DNA of 52,804 nucleotides, taken from assembly GCA_003667245.1 (NCBI GenBank), contig RCNN01000136.1, forward strand, positions 1 to 52,804. The letters run 5' to 3'. This document shows, piece by piece, positions 10,309-21,175 of the stretch. This DNA comes from Heterostelium multicystogenum. Lineage: Eukaryota > Evosea > Eumycetozoa > Acytosteliales > Acytosteliaceae. Both the position numbers and the translations under genes were made by a program. Each line of letters begins with the position of its first letter. Position 1 is the first letter of the stretch. The notes under the pieces are model-generated. The model did no database searches. It worked only from the letters and a program-made list of their open reading frames with translations, and was not told the origin of the DNA.

Positions 10309-10395
10309 GTGGGAGCGGGCTTGCTCGCGAATGCAGTGTGTCAGCCAAAAAATCTGGCACTGGTACTGCGCATTCGCGAGCAAGTCCGCTCCCAC
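10309..10395. repeat. REPIN A (paired REP palindrome)
   Basis: GTGGGAGCGGGCTTGCTCGC (10309-10328) and its near-perfect inverse at 10373-10395 flank a short variable centre, which is the arrangement of a REPIN. It lies between the convergent ends of the autotransporter gene and glgB. The arm extension here is AATGC paired with GCATT, a variant shared with REPIN E. Confidence 0.9.
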
Positions 10396-10418
10396 ATGGG
10401 GTCTTCATCGGCTGGAAA

Positions 10419-12651
10419 TCAGGCGTCCGGTCGCAGGATCAGCACGCCCAATGGCGGCAGGTTCAACGACAGCGACAACGGCTGCCCATGCCTGGGCTCC
10501 TCCTCCGTAAACGCCCCGCCACCGTTGCCGAAGTTGGAACCGGCATAGGTGTCGGCATCGCTGTTGATCACCTCGCTCCAGCGCCCGGCAAACGGCACGC
10601 CGACCTTGTAGGCCTCACGCGGCACCGGCGTGAAGTTGGCCACCACCAGCACCGGCCTGCCATCCTTGCTCCAGCGCAACCAGGCGTAGACGCTGTTGAT
10701 CGCGTCATCCCCAATCAACCACTGGAAGCCCTGTGGTGCGTCGTCCTGGTCATGCAGCGCCGGCTCTTCGCGGTACAGACGGTTGAGGTCGCCCACCAGT
10801 TTCTGCACGCCCCGGTGTTCGGGGTATTGCAGCAGGTACCAGTCCAGTTGCTGATCGTGGTTCCACTCGCGCCATTGGCCGAACTCGCAGCCCATGAACA
10901 GCAGCTTCTTGCCCGGGTGCATCCACATGAAGCTCAGGTACGCCCGCAGGTTGGCAAATTTCTGCCAGCGGTCGCCGGGCATCTTGTCGATCAACGAGTG
11001 TTTGCCGTGCACCACTTCATCGTGGGAAATCGGCAGGATAAAACGCTCGGACCAGGCATACACCAGGCCGAAACTCAGCTCGTTGTGGTGATGGGCACGG
11101 TACACCGGGTCCTGCTGGATGTAGTGCAGCGAATCGTGCATCCAGCCCATGTTCCACTTGTAGTTGAAGCCCAGGCCGCCCTGTTGGGTCGGCTGGCTTA
11201 CGCCCGGCCATGCGGTGGACTCCTCGGCGATCACCAGCGCGCCGGAGCCTCAAGGGCAACGACATCGTTGAGGTGGCGCAGGAAGTCGATGGCCTCAAGG
11301 TTTTCCCGCCCGCCGTGGCGGTTGGGTACCCATTCACCGGCCTTGCGCGAATAGTCGCGGTACAGCATCGAGGCCACCGCATCCACCCGCAGGCCATCGA
11401 TATGGAAATGCTTGAGCCAGTGCAACGCCGACGCCAGCATGAAGCCGTGGACTTCGGTGCGGCCGAGGTTGTAGATCAGGTGTCCCAATCCTGGTGGAAG
11501 CCTTCCAGCGGGTTGGCGTATTCGTACAGCGCGGTGCCGTCGAATTGCGCCAGGCCGTGGGTGTCGGTGGGAAAATGCGCCGGCACCCAATCCAGGATCA
11601 CGCCGATGTCGGCCTGATGGCAGGCGTTGACGAAAAACGCGAAAATCCTCCGGCGAGCCGAAACGTGCCGTCGGGGCAAATTGCGACAGCGCTTGATAAC
11701 CCCATGAGCCGCCGAACGGGTGCTCCATGATCGGCATCAGTTCGATATGGGTGAAGCCCAACTGCTGTACATAAGGGATCAACCGCTCGGTCAGCTCGCG
11801 CCAACTGTACTGGCGGGACACCTCGCCGACTTCATCCAGCTCGCACTGCCAGGAACCGGCATGCAAACTCGTAGATCGACAAGGGTGCGCTAGGCTTTGT
11901 CGCTCGCTGCGCGATTGCATCCAGTCGTGGTCCTGCCAGTCGACCTGCAGCGGCGAAGCGACCTTGGACGCAGTATCCGGCGGCAACTGCGTGGCCAGGG
12001 CCATGGGGTCGGCCTTGAGCGGCAGAATCCCGTGGGCACCGAGGATTTCATACTTGTAGGCCGCGCCGGGCTGCAGGCGCGGGATGAAAATCTCCCCACA
12101 CCGGACGGATGGCGCAGGCGCATCGGATGACGGCGCCCGTCCCAGATATTGAAGTCGCCCACCACCGAGACACGGCGGGCATTCGGTGCCCATACCGCAA
12201 AACGCACGCCCTGGACACCGTCGACGCTGGTCACTTGTGCCCCGAGGCAACTGCTCAGGTCGCGGTGATTGCCTTCGGCAAACAGATACAGGTCCATCTC
12301 CCCCAGCAGCAGTTGCTGGAAGCTGTAAGGGTCTTCGGTGATCTGTTCGCCACCGGCCCACTGGATCTTCAGCAAGTACGCCTGACGGCTGCCGAAATGC
12401 CCGACAAACAAGCCCGGCACCTGGGTCGCATCGAGGCTGCCGATGTGCTCGCCGCTGTCGCGGGCCAGGACCTGGACACTCAGCGCTTCCGGCAGGAAGG
12501 CGCGAATGAACTGGCCGCCCTGCTCGTCGTCATGGGGACCCAGGATCGAGAATGGATCATGGTGCTCGGCCCGCACCAGGGCTTCGATATCAGCAGGTTT
12601 GGGCATCACACTCAACTTTTCCTGCAGCGGTTCTTTGCTTGTAAAACTCAT
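10419..12651 (-). CDS. glgB: 1,4-alpha-glucan branching enzyme
   Basis: GlgB cuts alpha-1,4-glucan and rejoins it as alpha-1,6 branches, completing the GlgE product in the cytoplasm. It is about 743 residues. The N-terminal module ([18 protein letters not shown]) and CBM48 module ([20 protein letters not shown]) precede the GH13 barrel. The barrel shows [13 protein letters not shown] (region I), [11 protein letters not shown] with the nucleophile, AEESTAWP with the acid/base, and SHDEVVHGK (region IV). The C-terminus ends [10 protein letters not shown]. Frame changes occur near 11240, 11480, 11640, 11870 and 12095. The ATG (12649-12651) overlaps the treS stop as ATGA, so glgB is the third gene of a glgE-treS-glgB unit. 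Confidence 0.93.
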
Positions 12652-15600
12652 GACGTCTCCCCACCGCGTGCAGTTTTCGATATTGGTTTCAACCCGCTGA
12701 GCAGCCCGTGCAAACCTTGCAACGGCACCGGCAACCAGCTCGGGCGATTCTCTGCTTCGTAGGCCACTTCGTACGCGGCCTTCTCCAGGCTGAACAACGC
12801 CAGCGCTGCGTCCTGCCCTTTGGCATCCTGCCAGTCATGGGCCAGTGTAGTCGTGGCAGCGTGATAGGCCTGGATAAATGCCTGCCTGGCCTCTTGCAAG
12901 TAGCGATCCGCCACACGTTGCCGGGACGCATTGGCCTCGGGCGACTGGTCGACGCCCTGCACATTCACCGCCATGGCCGCCGCGTAATCAAACGAGCGCA
13001 GCACCCGCTCACATCCTTGTACGGGCTGTGTTTGCCACGACGTTCAGGCAGCGGCCGCGCCGGTTCGCCCTCGAAGTCGATGAGGTAGGCATCGCCCTTG
13101 ACCACCAGTACCTGGCCCAGGTGCAGGTCGCCGTGCACGCGAATGCGCAACCCGCCCACCGTGGCTTTCGCCAGGTCCTGAAACGTGACTGGCGATGGCC
13201 TTTTTCTGCTCCAGTAAAGCACTGACCAACGCCTGATCGGCAGGGTTCAACTTGGTTTGATGCTGTTTGAGCAACTGCAAGGCGTGGTCGATTTGTGCGC
13301 CTACGTGCCTGGCCCAGCCCTGGCTGTCCTTGAGGGTTGTGACCTCGGGCTTGAACGCCTTGTTAGTGGTGGGCGCCGCGAGCACCAGGTGCATCTCGCC
13401 CAGGCGCTGGCCGAGCAAGCCGGCGAAATCCGCCAGCTCGCCAAGGGCGTTGTAGTGCTGTTCCTGCTCGGACATGGCTTCGGCCAGTTCGTCGCGAATC
13501 GCTCGCTCCAGGTTATTCTGGGTCCAGCCCCACGCGTCGCCCTGGTTGCTCAGGTAACCCTGGGCGATCATCAGCAGGTTGTCCTGGCCATCGGCGTCGT
13601 GGCGGATCACCGAGCCCAGCAGCGGCGAGATATGCTCGTAGCCGGCTTCGGTCAGGTAGGCGCCCATTTCCAGCTCGGGGTGAACCCCGGCGCTGACTTT
13701 TCGGATCAGCTTGAGCACCAAGGCTGCCGCCCACCACCACGGAACTGTTGGACTGCTCCGCCGCGAGGTAGCGCACTTCCGACTCGTCGTTCAATTCCAG
13801 TTTGGCCAACTGCGCCGTGGGCTCGAAGCGAATCTCGCCATCGGTGGAGTCGAGGACGGTTTTGGCCTGCAGGCCTTGGATCACGCCGCGGATATAAGTG
13901 TCGAGGCTGAAGGCATCGGTCACCAAACCTACCTGACGCACTCGCCGTACACGGGCAAGCGCGAGTTGTTGCGGCAAGGCGCTGGTGAACTGGTCTTCGC
14001 CAAGGAAGCCGAACGGCAGCTGATAGCGGCTGACCTGGCCGGCGCTGGTGACTTCGATTTCACTGAGCAGCACCGGATGCTGCGGGTCGCCGAAGCGCAC
14101 GCCATAAGCGATGTGCACGCCGTCGATCGCCGTATCCTTGCTGGCAAAACCAGCGGCGCTTGGGCAGCCACGCCGGCAACGCATTCTGTTCCAGGGTGGT
14201 GCGGCACGGTGCTTCGAGCAATTCTTCCATGCGTTTCTTCAGCACCAGGGTGGTGAAGTCCGGGATGCTTTGTGCCGGTTCCACGTGCCAGCTTGGCATC
14301 TGGTTTTCCGCCGCCAGCACGAACCAGTAGAAGCCATACGGCGCCAGGGTCAGCAGGAAATTCAGCTGGCCAATGGGCGGGAAGGCATTGCCACCGAGGC
14401 ATCTCCACCGGAACCATGCCGGCAAACGCCGAGAGGTCCAGTTCTGCGGCCTGGGCACTGCGGGACACGTTAGCCACGCACAGGATGATTTCATTCTTGC
14501 CATCGGCGCCTGCGTATTCGCGGGTATACGCCAGGATGCGGCGGTTGCTGGGCGAGAGCATTTTCAGGCTGCCGCGACCGAACGCCTTGGACTGTTTACG
14601 CACCGCGAGCATGCGCCGCGTCCAGTTCAGCAACGAGTGCGGGTCCTGGGTCTGGGTTTCGACGTTGACCGACTGGTAGCCGTATTGCGGGTCCATGATC
14701 GGCGGCAATACCAGGCTGGCCGGGTCGGCGCGGGAGAAGCCGCCGTTGCGGTCGATGGACCATTGCATCGGCGTACGCACGCCGTCGCGGTCACCGAGGT
14801 AGATGTTGTCGCCCATGCCGATCTCATCGCCGTAGTACAGGGTCGGCGTGCCCGGCATCGACAGCAGCAGGCTGTTGAGCAGCTCGATGCGCCGGCGGTC
14901 GCGTTCCATCAGCGGCGCCAGGGCGGCGGCGAATCCCCAGGTTGATACGTGCACGGCGGTCGGCAGCGTAATAGTTCCAGAGGTAGTCGCGCTCTTTGTC
15001 GGTGACCATTTCCAGGGTCAGTTCATCGTGGTTGCGCAGGAAGATTGCCCATTGGCAATTGGCCGGGATCTCCGGGGTCTGGGCGCAGGATATCGGTGAT
15101 CGGAAACGGTCTTCCTGGGCCAGCGCCATGTACATGCGCGGCATCAGCGGGAAGTGGAACGCCATGTGGCACTCGTCGCCGTCGTCGCCCTTTTTGTCCC
15201 GAAGTACAGCTGGGTGTCTTCCGGCCATTGATTGGCTTCAGCCAGGAGCATGCGGTCGGGGGTAGTTGGCGTCGATCTCGGCGCGGATCTGCTTGAGCAC
15301 GTCGTGGGTTTCGGGGAGGTTTTCGTTGTTGGTGCCGTCGCGCTCGATCAGGTACGGAATGGCGTCCAGGCGCAGGCCGTCGATGCCCATGTCGAGCCAG
15401 TAGCGCATCACCGACAGGACGGCTTTCATGACCTGCGGGTTATCGAAGTTGAGGTCCGGCTGGTGGGAGTAAAAGCGGTGCCAGAAGTACTGGCCGGCGA
15501 CCGGGTCCCAGGTCCAGTTGGACTTTTCGGTGTCGAGGAAAATGATCCGGGTGCCGTCGTATTTCTGGTCGTCATCGGACCATACATAGAAATCCCGCGC

Positions 15601-16004
15601 CGCCGAGCCGGGCTTGGCCTTGCGGGCCCGCTGAACCATGGGTGCTGGTCGAGGTGTGGTTGATCACCAGCTCCGGTGATCACCCGCAGCCCGCGTTTAT
15701 GGGCTTCGGCGATAAAGCGCTTGGCGTCGGCCATGGTCCCGTAGTCGCTGTGCACACCGCGGGTATTCGGCGATGTCGTAGCCATCGTCACGGCGTGGCG
15801 AGGGGTAGAACGGTAGTTAGCCAGATGGTGTTCACACCAAGGTCGGCGATGTAGTCGAGCTTGGCGATCAGGCCCGGGAAAATCACCGGATGCCGGTCGT
15901 TGTTTGGAGTCGAAATAGGATTTGACGTGAACCTGATAAATCACCGCGTCTTTGTACCAGAGCGGATCTTTGATAAAGGTGGCAGCCTTGGGTTTCTTCG
16001 CCAT
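12648..16004 (-). CDS. treS: Trehalose synthase-maltokinase fusion
   Basis: This bifunctional protein of about 1118 residues isomerises trehalose to maltose (TreS, GH13) and then phosphorylates it to maltose 1-phosphate (Mak/Pep2). Residues ~1-550 carry the TreS barrel: [29 protein letters not shown] with the nucleophile, [12 protein letters not shown] and [17 protein letters not shown]. From about residue 580 the maltokinase begins ([11 protein letters not shown]), with the APH-like catalytic loop [13 protein letters not shown] and metal-binding DFEGEP near residues 950-980. Frame changes are present near 13025, 13180, 13720, 13950, 14150, 14395, 14945, 15080-15260 and 15640-15910. The ATG at 16004 ([10 protein letters not shown]) was chosen because the TreS family starts just before [15 protein letters not shown] separates it from glgE. 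Confidence 0.93.
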
Positions 16005-16056
16005 TTGGAAACTCCTGGGAATTCGAAAAAATTCTGCCTGAAGGAACTCGGTCAAT

Positions 16057-16144
16057 GTGGGAGCGGGCTTGCTCGCGAAAGCGGTATATCAGTGGACCGA
16101 TTCGGAGACTGACACTCCGCTTTCGCGAGCAAGCCCACTCCCAC
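16057..16144. repeat. REPIN B
   Basis: GTGGGAGCGGGCTTGCTCGC and its inverse (16121-16144) are separated by a ~40-base centre. The arms extend as AAAGCGG paired with CCGCTTT. The element sits between the end of glgE and the start of treS, inside an otherwise same-strand gene run, where it could act on transcript processing or attenuation. Confidence 0.9.
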
Positions 16145-16179
16145 CTTTGATCTCCAGTGGTTTGGAGATCGGTGTCGAT

Positions 16180-18186
16180 TCAGGAAACGGTAATGCGCCA
16201 GATGCCAAACGGCTGATGCCACGGTTCGATGCGCATCCACTGGGTCTTGCCGTACCACGTCCCAGCGGTGGCCGGTCATCAAGTCTTCGCCCTGGGTCTG
16301 GGCATCGTCCGGCAAGCCCAGCTCCCACAGCGGCAACTCGAAATTGGCCTCCTGGGCGTTGAACGGGTCGAGACTCACGGCCACCAGGATAAAGTTGCTG
16401 CCATCCTCGCTGCGTTTGCCGAAGTACAGGATGTTGTCGTTCCACGCGTTGTAGAGTTTGAGCCCCAGGTGCGTCTGCAAGGCCGGGTTCTGCCGGCGGA
16501 TGCGGTTGAGCTGGGCGATCTCGGCAATGATGTTGCCCGGCGCCGTGAAGTCTCGCGGGCGGATCTCGTACTTCTCCGAGTCCAGGTACTCTTCCTTGCC
16601 CGGCACCGGGGCCGCTTCGGCACAGTTCAAAACCCGAGTACATGCCCCACAGGCCTGAGCCCATGGTGGCCAACGCGGCGCGGATCAAGAAGCCGGCGCG
16701 GCCGGATTCATGCAGGAAGCCGGGGTTGATGTCCGGGGTGTTGACGAAGAAGTTCGGCCGGAAGCACTCGCGCCACGGCGACTCGTTCAGTTCGCTCAGG
16801 TACTCGCTCAACTCTGCCTTGGTGTTGCGCCAGGTGAAGTAGGTGTAGCTCTGGGAGTAACCAACCTTGCCCAGGCGCGCCATCATCGCCGGGGTGGTGA
16901 AGGCTTCGGCGAGGAAGATCACTTCGGGGTATTTAGAACGCACATCGCTGATCAGCCATTGCCAGAAACGGCAGCGGCTTTGGTGTGGGGGTTGTCGACG
17001 CGAAAGGTCTTCACGCCCTCTTCCACCCAACCGACCACGATGTCGCGCAACTCGACCCACAGGCTGGGAATCGCGTCGGCCGCGTAGAAGTCGACGTTGA
17101 CGATGTCCTGGTATTTCTTCGGCGGGTTCTCGGCGTATTTGATCGTGCCGTCGGGCCGCCAGTTGAACCAGCCCGGATGCTGTTTGAGCCACGGGTGGTC
17201 CTGGGAGCACTGGATGGCAAAATCCAGGGCGATTTCCAGTCCATGGTCGGCGGCGGCATTGACCAGGTTGCGGAAAATCCTCACGGGTGCCCAACTGCGA
17301 ATGGATCGCCTCGTGGCCGCCCTCTTCGCTGCCGATGGCATATACGGGCTGCCCGGGTCGTCCGGCCCGGCGGTCAGGGAATTGTTCTTGCCCTTGCGGT
17401 GGCTGCGACCGATCGGATGGATCGGCGGGAAGTACAGCACGTCAAAGCCCATGTCGTGGATCATCGACAGCCGTGAGTACACATCGTTGAATGTGCCATG
17501 GCGCGCGGGATCGTCGGTGATCGAGCGGGGAAACAACTCGTACCAGCTGGCAAATTGCGCAGCCTCGCGCTCTACATCAATCGGGTACACCGGGCTGATG
17601 CTCAAATAGGCGCGGTGATCGGCCTGGGTCATCAGGTGTGCACTGTCTTCGTGCAGGAACAACGCGACCTGCTCGGTTTCCAGCAAACCGGAGAGTTCGT
17701 GGTGCAGCAACATCAAAGCGGTCACGCAGCTCATTGTCACTGCGCTCGGCGGCTTGCAGGACCTGGCTGCGGCCTTCCTGCAACTCCAGGCTGACCGGCA
17801 CCCCTGCCTCGTGTTTCTTGCTCAGTTCGTAGCGAAAGCTGGCAAACGTGTCGATCCAGGCTTCGATGCAATACTCATGCGGGCCCTGGGCGGTCACGGT
17901 GAATGCGCCTTCCCAGCCGTTGTTGCCGACATCGGTCATCACCACGCTGTGCCAGCTTTCTTCACTGCGCGGGCGCCAGCGGATCATCACCGCAAGCTTG
18001 TCGTGGCCATCAGCGAACACCTTGCTGGCAACCTGCACGCGCTGGCCAACCACAGCCTTGACCGCGAAACTCGCCGCCATCGATCACCGGGGTCGTGCTT
18101 TCAATCGCGATCCTTGGCAGCAACAGTGCCTGGGACAGCGGTAATGTGGAGGTTGAATCGTCTTGAGTCAGTGTTTCAGCAGTCAT
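16180..18186 (-). CDS. glgE: Maltose-1-phosphate maltosyltransferase
   Basis: GlgE (GH13_3) transfers maltosyl units from maltose 1-phosphate to the non-reducing end of alpha-1,4-glucan. It is about 668 residues. The N-terminal beta-sandwich domain shows WRPRSEESWHSVVMTDVGN. The catalytic domain shows DVLYFPPIHPIGRSHRKGKNN, a GlgE hallmark, then VKTFRVDNPHTK with the nucleophile Asp and VIFLAEAFT with the acid/base Glu. Frame changes occur near 16265, 16640, 16970, 17285, 17715 and 18070. The start ATG (18184-18186) has AGGGGAGA at the right distance. The 205 bases upstream, shared with the divergent proline-rich gene, must hold the promoter; I could not assign a sigma-factor box there. Confidence 0.93.
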
Positions 18187-18391
18187 CGAGCATCTCCCCT
18201 TAACGCCCAGTGGACGCTCTTGTGCTTGATTCAAATTCTGAAACGACGCCACTCTCCCTGAGCAGGGCCGTCTAGGTTCCGAGCATGCCGACGAGTGAAA
18301 AGTTCAGGCGGATATCCCGCCATCGGGCGGGGAATCAAATCCACCACGCGATTGTCCACCGATAGAGCAAAGCACAAAGGAGGCCATACCG

Positions 18392-18549
18392 ATGAATATC
18401 CCTATTCCGGCTGAAACGCCTGATCCCAATATAGATAAGCCACATTACCGCCGACCGAACCCGATCCGGTTCCCGAGCAGGAACCGCCAGGCACACAGCC
18501 ACCACCGGTGGAGGAACCACCGACGACCATGCCGCCGGTCATCGTCTAG
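18392..18549 (+). CDS. Small proline-rich protein
   Basis: A good ribosome-binding site (AAAGGAGG) precedes the ATG at 18392. Restoring one base missing near 18442 gives a 52-residue product with 19 prolines, mostly as acidic PxP/PP repeats (for example PTEPDPVPEQEPP), ending MPPVIV. There is no signal peptide or membrane segment. Its TAG (18547-18549) overlaps the stop codon of the convergent mgtC gene. The function is unknown. Poly-Pro stretches would make translation depend on EF-P. The clean ribosome-binding site and the Pro/Glu repeat, which only appears in the corrected frame, argue that it is real. Confidence 0.6.
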
Positions 18550-19040
18550 TCCTTCTCCAGCAACCGCACAACCCTTGGCATCACACTGAACACCGCCAAG
18601 GCCAACAACGTGCTGAGTACCGCCGTGGATTCCCGCCCCATTCCCGCCGCCACCCCAATGGCGGCGGTCATCCACAAGCCGGCGGCGGTGGTCAGGCCTT
18701 TGACGTGCTGACCCTCTTCGTCTTCCTTGCCCTTTAGGATAGTGCCGGCGCCAAGAAAGCCGATGCCCGCGATCACGCCCTGCAGCACACGGCTCATGGC
18801 GTCTGCCTGGGAGCCGGACATGCTCGGCACCAACACGAACAGCGCGGCGCCCAGGGCCACGAGCATGTGGGTGCGTACCCCGGCGGCCTTGCCTTTCTGT
18901 TCGCGCTCGTAACCCAGGATCCCGCCCAATATCGCCGCAATCAGCAGCCGAACGGTGATTTGCGTGAGCTGCCGGGCATCGCCGATATCGGCAAATTCCG
19001 CTTGCAGGGTTACCCAGACTTCATGCCACCAGGCGTCCAT
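18546..19040 (-). CDS. MgtC/SapB family inner-membrane protein
   Basis: This intact 164-residue protein has four or five hydrophobic helices. The family signature is seen as LLIAAILGGILGYEREQ, GVRTHMLVALGAALF and GVIAGIGFLGAGTILK, followed by GLTTAAGLWMTAAIGVAAGMG. MgtC proteins act at low Mg2+ and in acid and affect the F1Fo ATPase in pathogens; the short SapB-like form lacking the soluble C-terminal domain, seen here, is less well understood. It is divergent from the DUF3203 gene and convergent with the proline-rich gene. No leader peptide or Mg2+ riboswitch was recognised in the 120-base upstream gap. Confidence 0.9.
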   Translation of the reverse strand: MDAWWHEVWVTLQAEFADIGDARQLTQITVRLLIAAILGGILGYEREQKGKAAGVRTHMLVALGAALFVLVPSMSGSQADAMSRVLQGVIAGIGFLGAGTILKGKEDEEGQHVKGLTTAAGLWMTAAIGVAAGMGRESTAVLSTLLALAVFSVMPRVVRLLEKD

Positions 19041-19160
19041 GGACGTTTCCTTGTTGGGGGTCGATAGAACATGGACAGCATCGACCGTCAGTCAGTTGCG
19101 CAGAACCATTGCCTGCGCATCCCACCCTAATCAGTAATAGCCCACAAAAAGGAGATCGAT

Positions 19161-19402
19161 ATGCCCGTACGTATCGAAGGTCAGCAATGTTTCTTCACCG
19201 TCGATGTGGACGGCCACGAGAAACAACTGGAAGCCACCCATGTCACGGTCGAAAACCGACAGCGAGAAATCCATGTCGTTCGTGAAGCTGAACGGTGAAC
19301 CGCACCTATATCACCGAAGCCGAAGCCGACGCATTGACCGTAGCGGGTGCCAAAGACGGCCGTAAGCACTTGAAAGCTACCGACGGTGATTCGGTGATTT
19401 GA
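19161..19402 (+). CDS. DUF3203 family protein
   Basis: The gene starts at an ATG behind AAAAAGGAGATCGAT. The product is a small cytoplasmic protein of about 80 residues. The C-terminal half, YITEAEADALTVAGAKDGRKHLKATDGDSVI, is broken here into its two recognisable blocks (EADALTVAGA and DGRKHLKATDGDSV), which are characteristic of the Pseudomonas DUF3203 family. A one-base frame change (net) lies near 19255-19295. Its function is unknown. It is divergent from mgtC. Confidence 0.7.
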
Positions 19403-19416
19403 TTGACCTGGATCAG
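19403..19416 (+). promoter_or_regulatory. Possible Anr/FNR box upstream of ccoG
   Basis: TTGAC-CTGG-ATCAG matches the FNR/Anr consensus TTGAT-N4-ATCAA with one mismatch per half-site. It starts one base after the DUF3203 stop and about 170 bases before ccoG, whose family serves cbb3 oxidase assembly and is often under oxygen control. A 9-bp stem (GCTGCACCC 19432-19440 with GGGTGCAGC 19452-19460) follows. Prediction by eye only. Confidence 0.35.
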
Positions 19417-19586
19417 CCCCGCCTCAAAAGCGCTGCACCCCGCGCACCACCGGGTGCAGCACATTGTCGCAGGCATGCACGGGCGGCCCATCTGATCCGC
19501 TTTTTATCGCCATACCTGAGTCTGTTATGCAAACAGAGCGCCGGTCATAGTTCATCTGCCTGATGGAGGCTGATGAGCGAAAGACC

Positions 19587-21004
19587 ATGAGCGATAGAAT
19601 CCCCGTCCGAACCGTAGAAGTGTTTGAGCCTGCACATCCAAAGAAGATGAAGGCCAAATCCAGCGACAACCTGATTCACACCCGCAGTTTTACCGGCCTG
19701 TTCCGTACTTTGCGCGTGGCAGGCGCAGGCTTTCTGTTCCTGGCATTTTTCGGCACCGTGTGGCTGAACTGGGGCGGACGGCAGGCGGTGTTATGGGACC
19801 TGGCTGAAAGCAAATTCCACATCTTCGGTGCCACGTTCTGGCCCCAGGATTTCATCCTGCTGTCGGCGCTGTTGATCATCTGCGCGTTCGGCCTGTTTCG
19901 CCATCACCGTATTCGCAGGGCGTGTGTGGTGTGGCTATACCTGCCCGCAAAGCTCGTTTACCTGGTTGTTCATGTGGTGCGAAAAGGTCACTGAAGGCGA
20001 GCGAAACCAACGCATCAAGCTGCAAGCTGCGCCCTGGAGCCTGGACAAGCTGGCGCGGCGCTCGGCCAAGCACACGCTGTGGCTGGGGATCAGCGTGCTG
20101 ACCGGGCTGACATTTGTCGGCTACTTCACGCCGATCCGGCCGCTGGCCGAGGAGCTGCTGACCTGGCAAATGGGCGGCGTAAGCCTGTTCTGGGTGCTGT
20201 TCTTTTACCGGCGCCACCTACATCAACGCCGGCTGGCTGCGTGAAGCGGTGTGCATGCACATGTGCCCGTATGCGCGGTTCCAGAGTGTGATGTTCGACA
20301 AGGACACCCTGACCATTTCCTACGACGTAGCCCGCGGCGAGAACCGTGGCCCGCGCAAACGCGACGTGCAACCGGCGGACGTCGGCCTGGGTGATTGCAT
20401 CGACTGCCAGCTGTGCGTGCAGGTATGCCCCACCGGCATCGACATCCGTGACGGCCTGCAAATGGAATGCATCGGCTGCGCCGCGTGTATCGATGCCTGT
20501 GATTCGATCATGGATAAAATGGGCTATGCCCGCGGCCTGGTCAGCTACACCTCGGAGCATCAGTTGCAAGGTGGCAAGACCCATCTGCTCAGGCCACGCC
20601 TGATCGGCTACAGTGCCGTGCTGCTGGTGATGATCGGCGCGCTTGTGGTGGCGCTGGTGGAACGCCCGATGGTGTCGCTGGACGTGACCAAGGACCGGGG
20701 GATGTTCCGCGAGAACAGTGACGGCTTGATCGAGAACATCTACAGCCTCAAGGTCATCAACAAGACCCAGCAGCGCCAGGATTACCGCCTGGAGCTGATG
20801 GACGGCGACGGCTTCCAGCTGCAGGGCAAGACCGAGATCAGCCTGGCACCAGGTGAGATTACCGATGTGCCGGTGTCGGTGGCGATGACCGCAGAGAAGC
20901 CCGCCAGCAGTTCGCAGACGATCCGCTTCAAGGTCTCGGACGTGGATGAGCCGTGGATTTACAGCGCGGCGGACAGCCGGTTTGTGGCGCCATTGAATCG
21001 CTGA
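19587..21004 (+). CDS. ccoG: Cytochrome c oxidase accessory protein CcoG
   Basis: CcoG (RdxA/FixG) is an integral membrane polyferredoxin that helps cbb3 oxidase assembly by reducing copper for CcoN. It is about 472 residues. Several N-terminal transmembrane helices (VAGAGFLFLAFFGTVWLNW; DFILLSALLIICAFGLF) flank WCGYTCPQSSF. The CMHMCPYARFQSVMFD and C-terminal immunoglobulin-like domains are present. The two [4Fe-4S] sites are CIDCQLCVQVCPTG and CIGCAACIDACD. Frame changes lie near 19912 and 20213. The start is the ATG at 19587 (MSDRIPVRTVEVF). No ccoNOPQ or ccoHIS genes are nearby, so this is a stand-alone copy. Confidence 0.92.
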
Positions 21005-21037
21005 GCCCAAGCTTTCAGCAACACTGGAGATCAAAAT

Positions 21038-21125
21038 GTGGGAGCGGGCTTGCTCGCGAAAGCGGTGTGCCAGTCAATGGATACATCAACTGAAAGATTG
21101 CTTTCGCGAGCAAGCCCGCTCCCAC
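21038..21125. repeat. REPIN C
   Basis: Inverted arms GTGGGAGCGGGCTTGCTCGC (21038-21057) and the inverse (21102-21125), with AAAGC paired with GCTTT extensions, lie in the gap between ccoG and the MocR-type gene, both on the plus strand. Confidence 0.9.
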
Positions 21126-21175
21126 CGTTTGATCTGTGTTCAATCAGCAAAATCTGTTCAAAGCACTGAGCCCCA

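Noticed and set aside
18187..18391. AlgU-type promoter upstream of glgE
   Set aside because: A GGAACCT is present on the minus strand but no TCTGA-like -10 element occurs at the required 16-17 base spacing.
18480..18515. A second GGAACC followed by CCACCAC as another hrp box
   Set aside because: The spacer is 13 bases, not 15 or 16, and it lies inside the proline-rich coding sequence.
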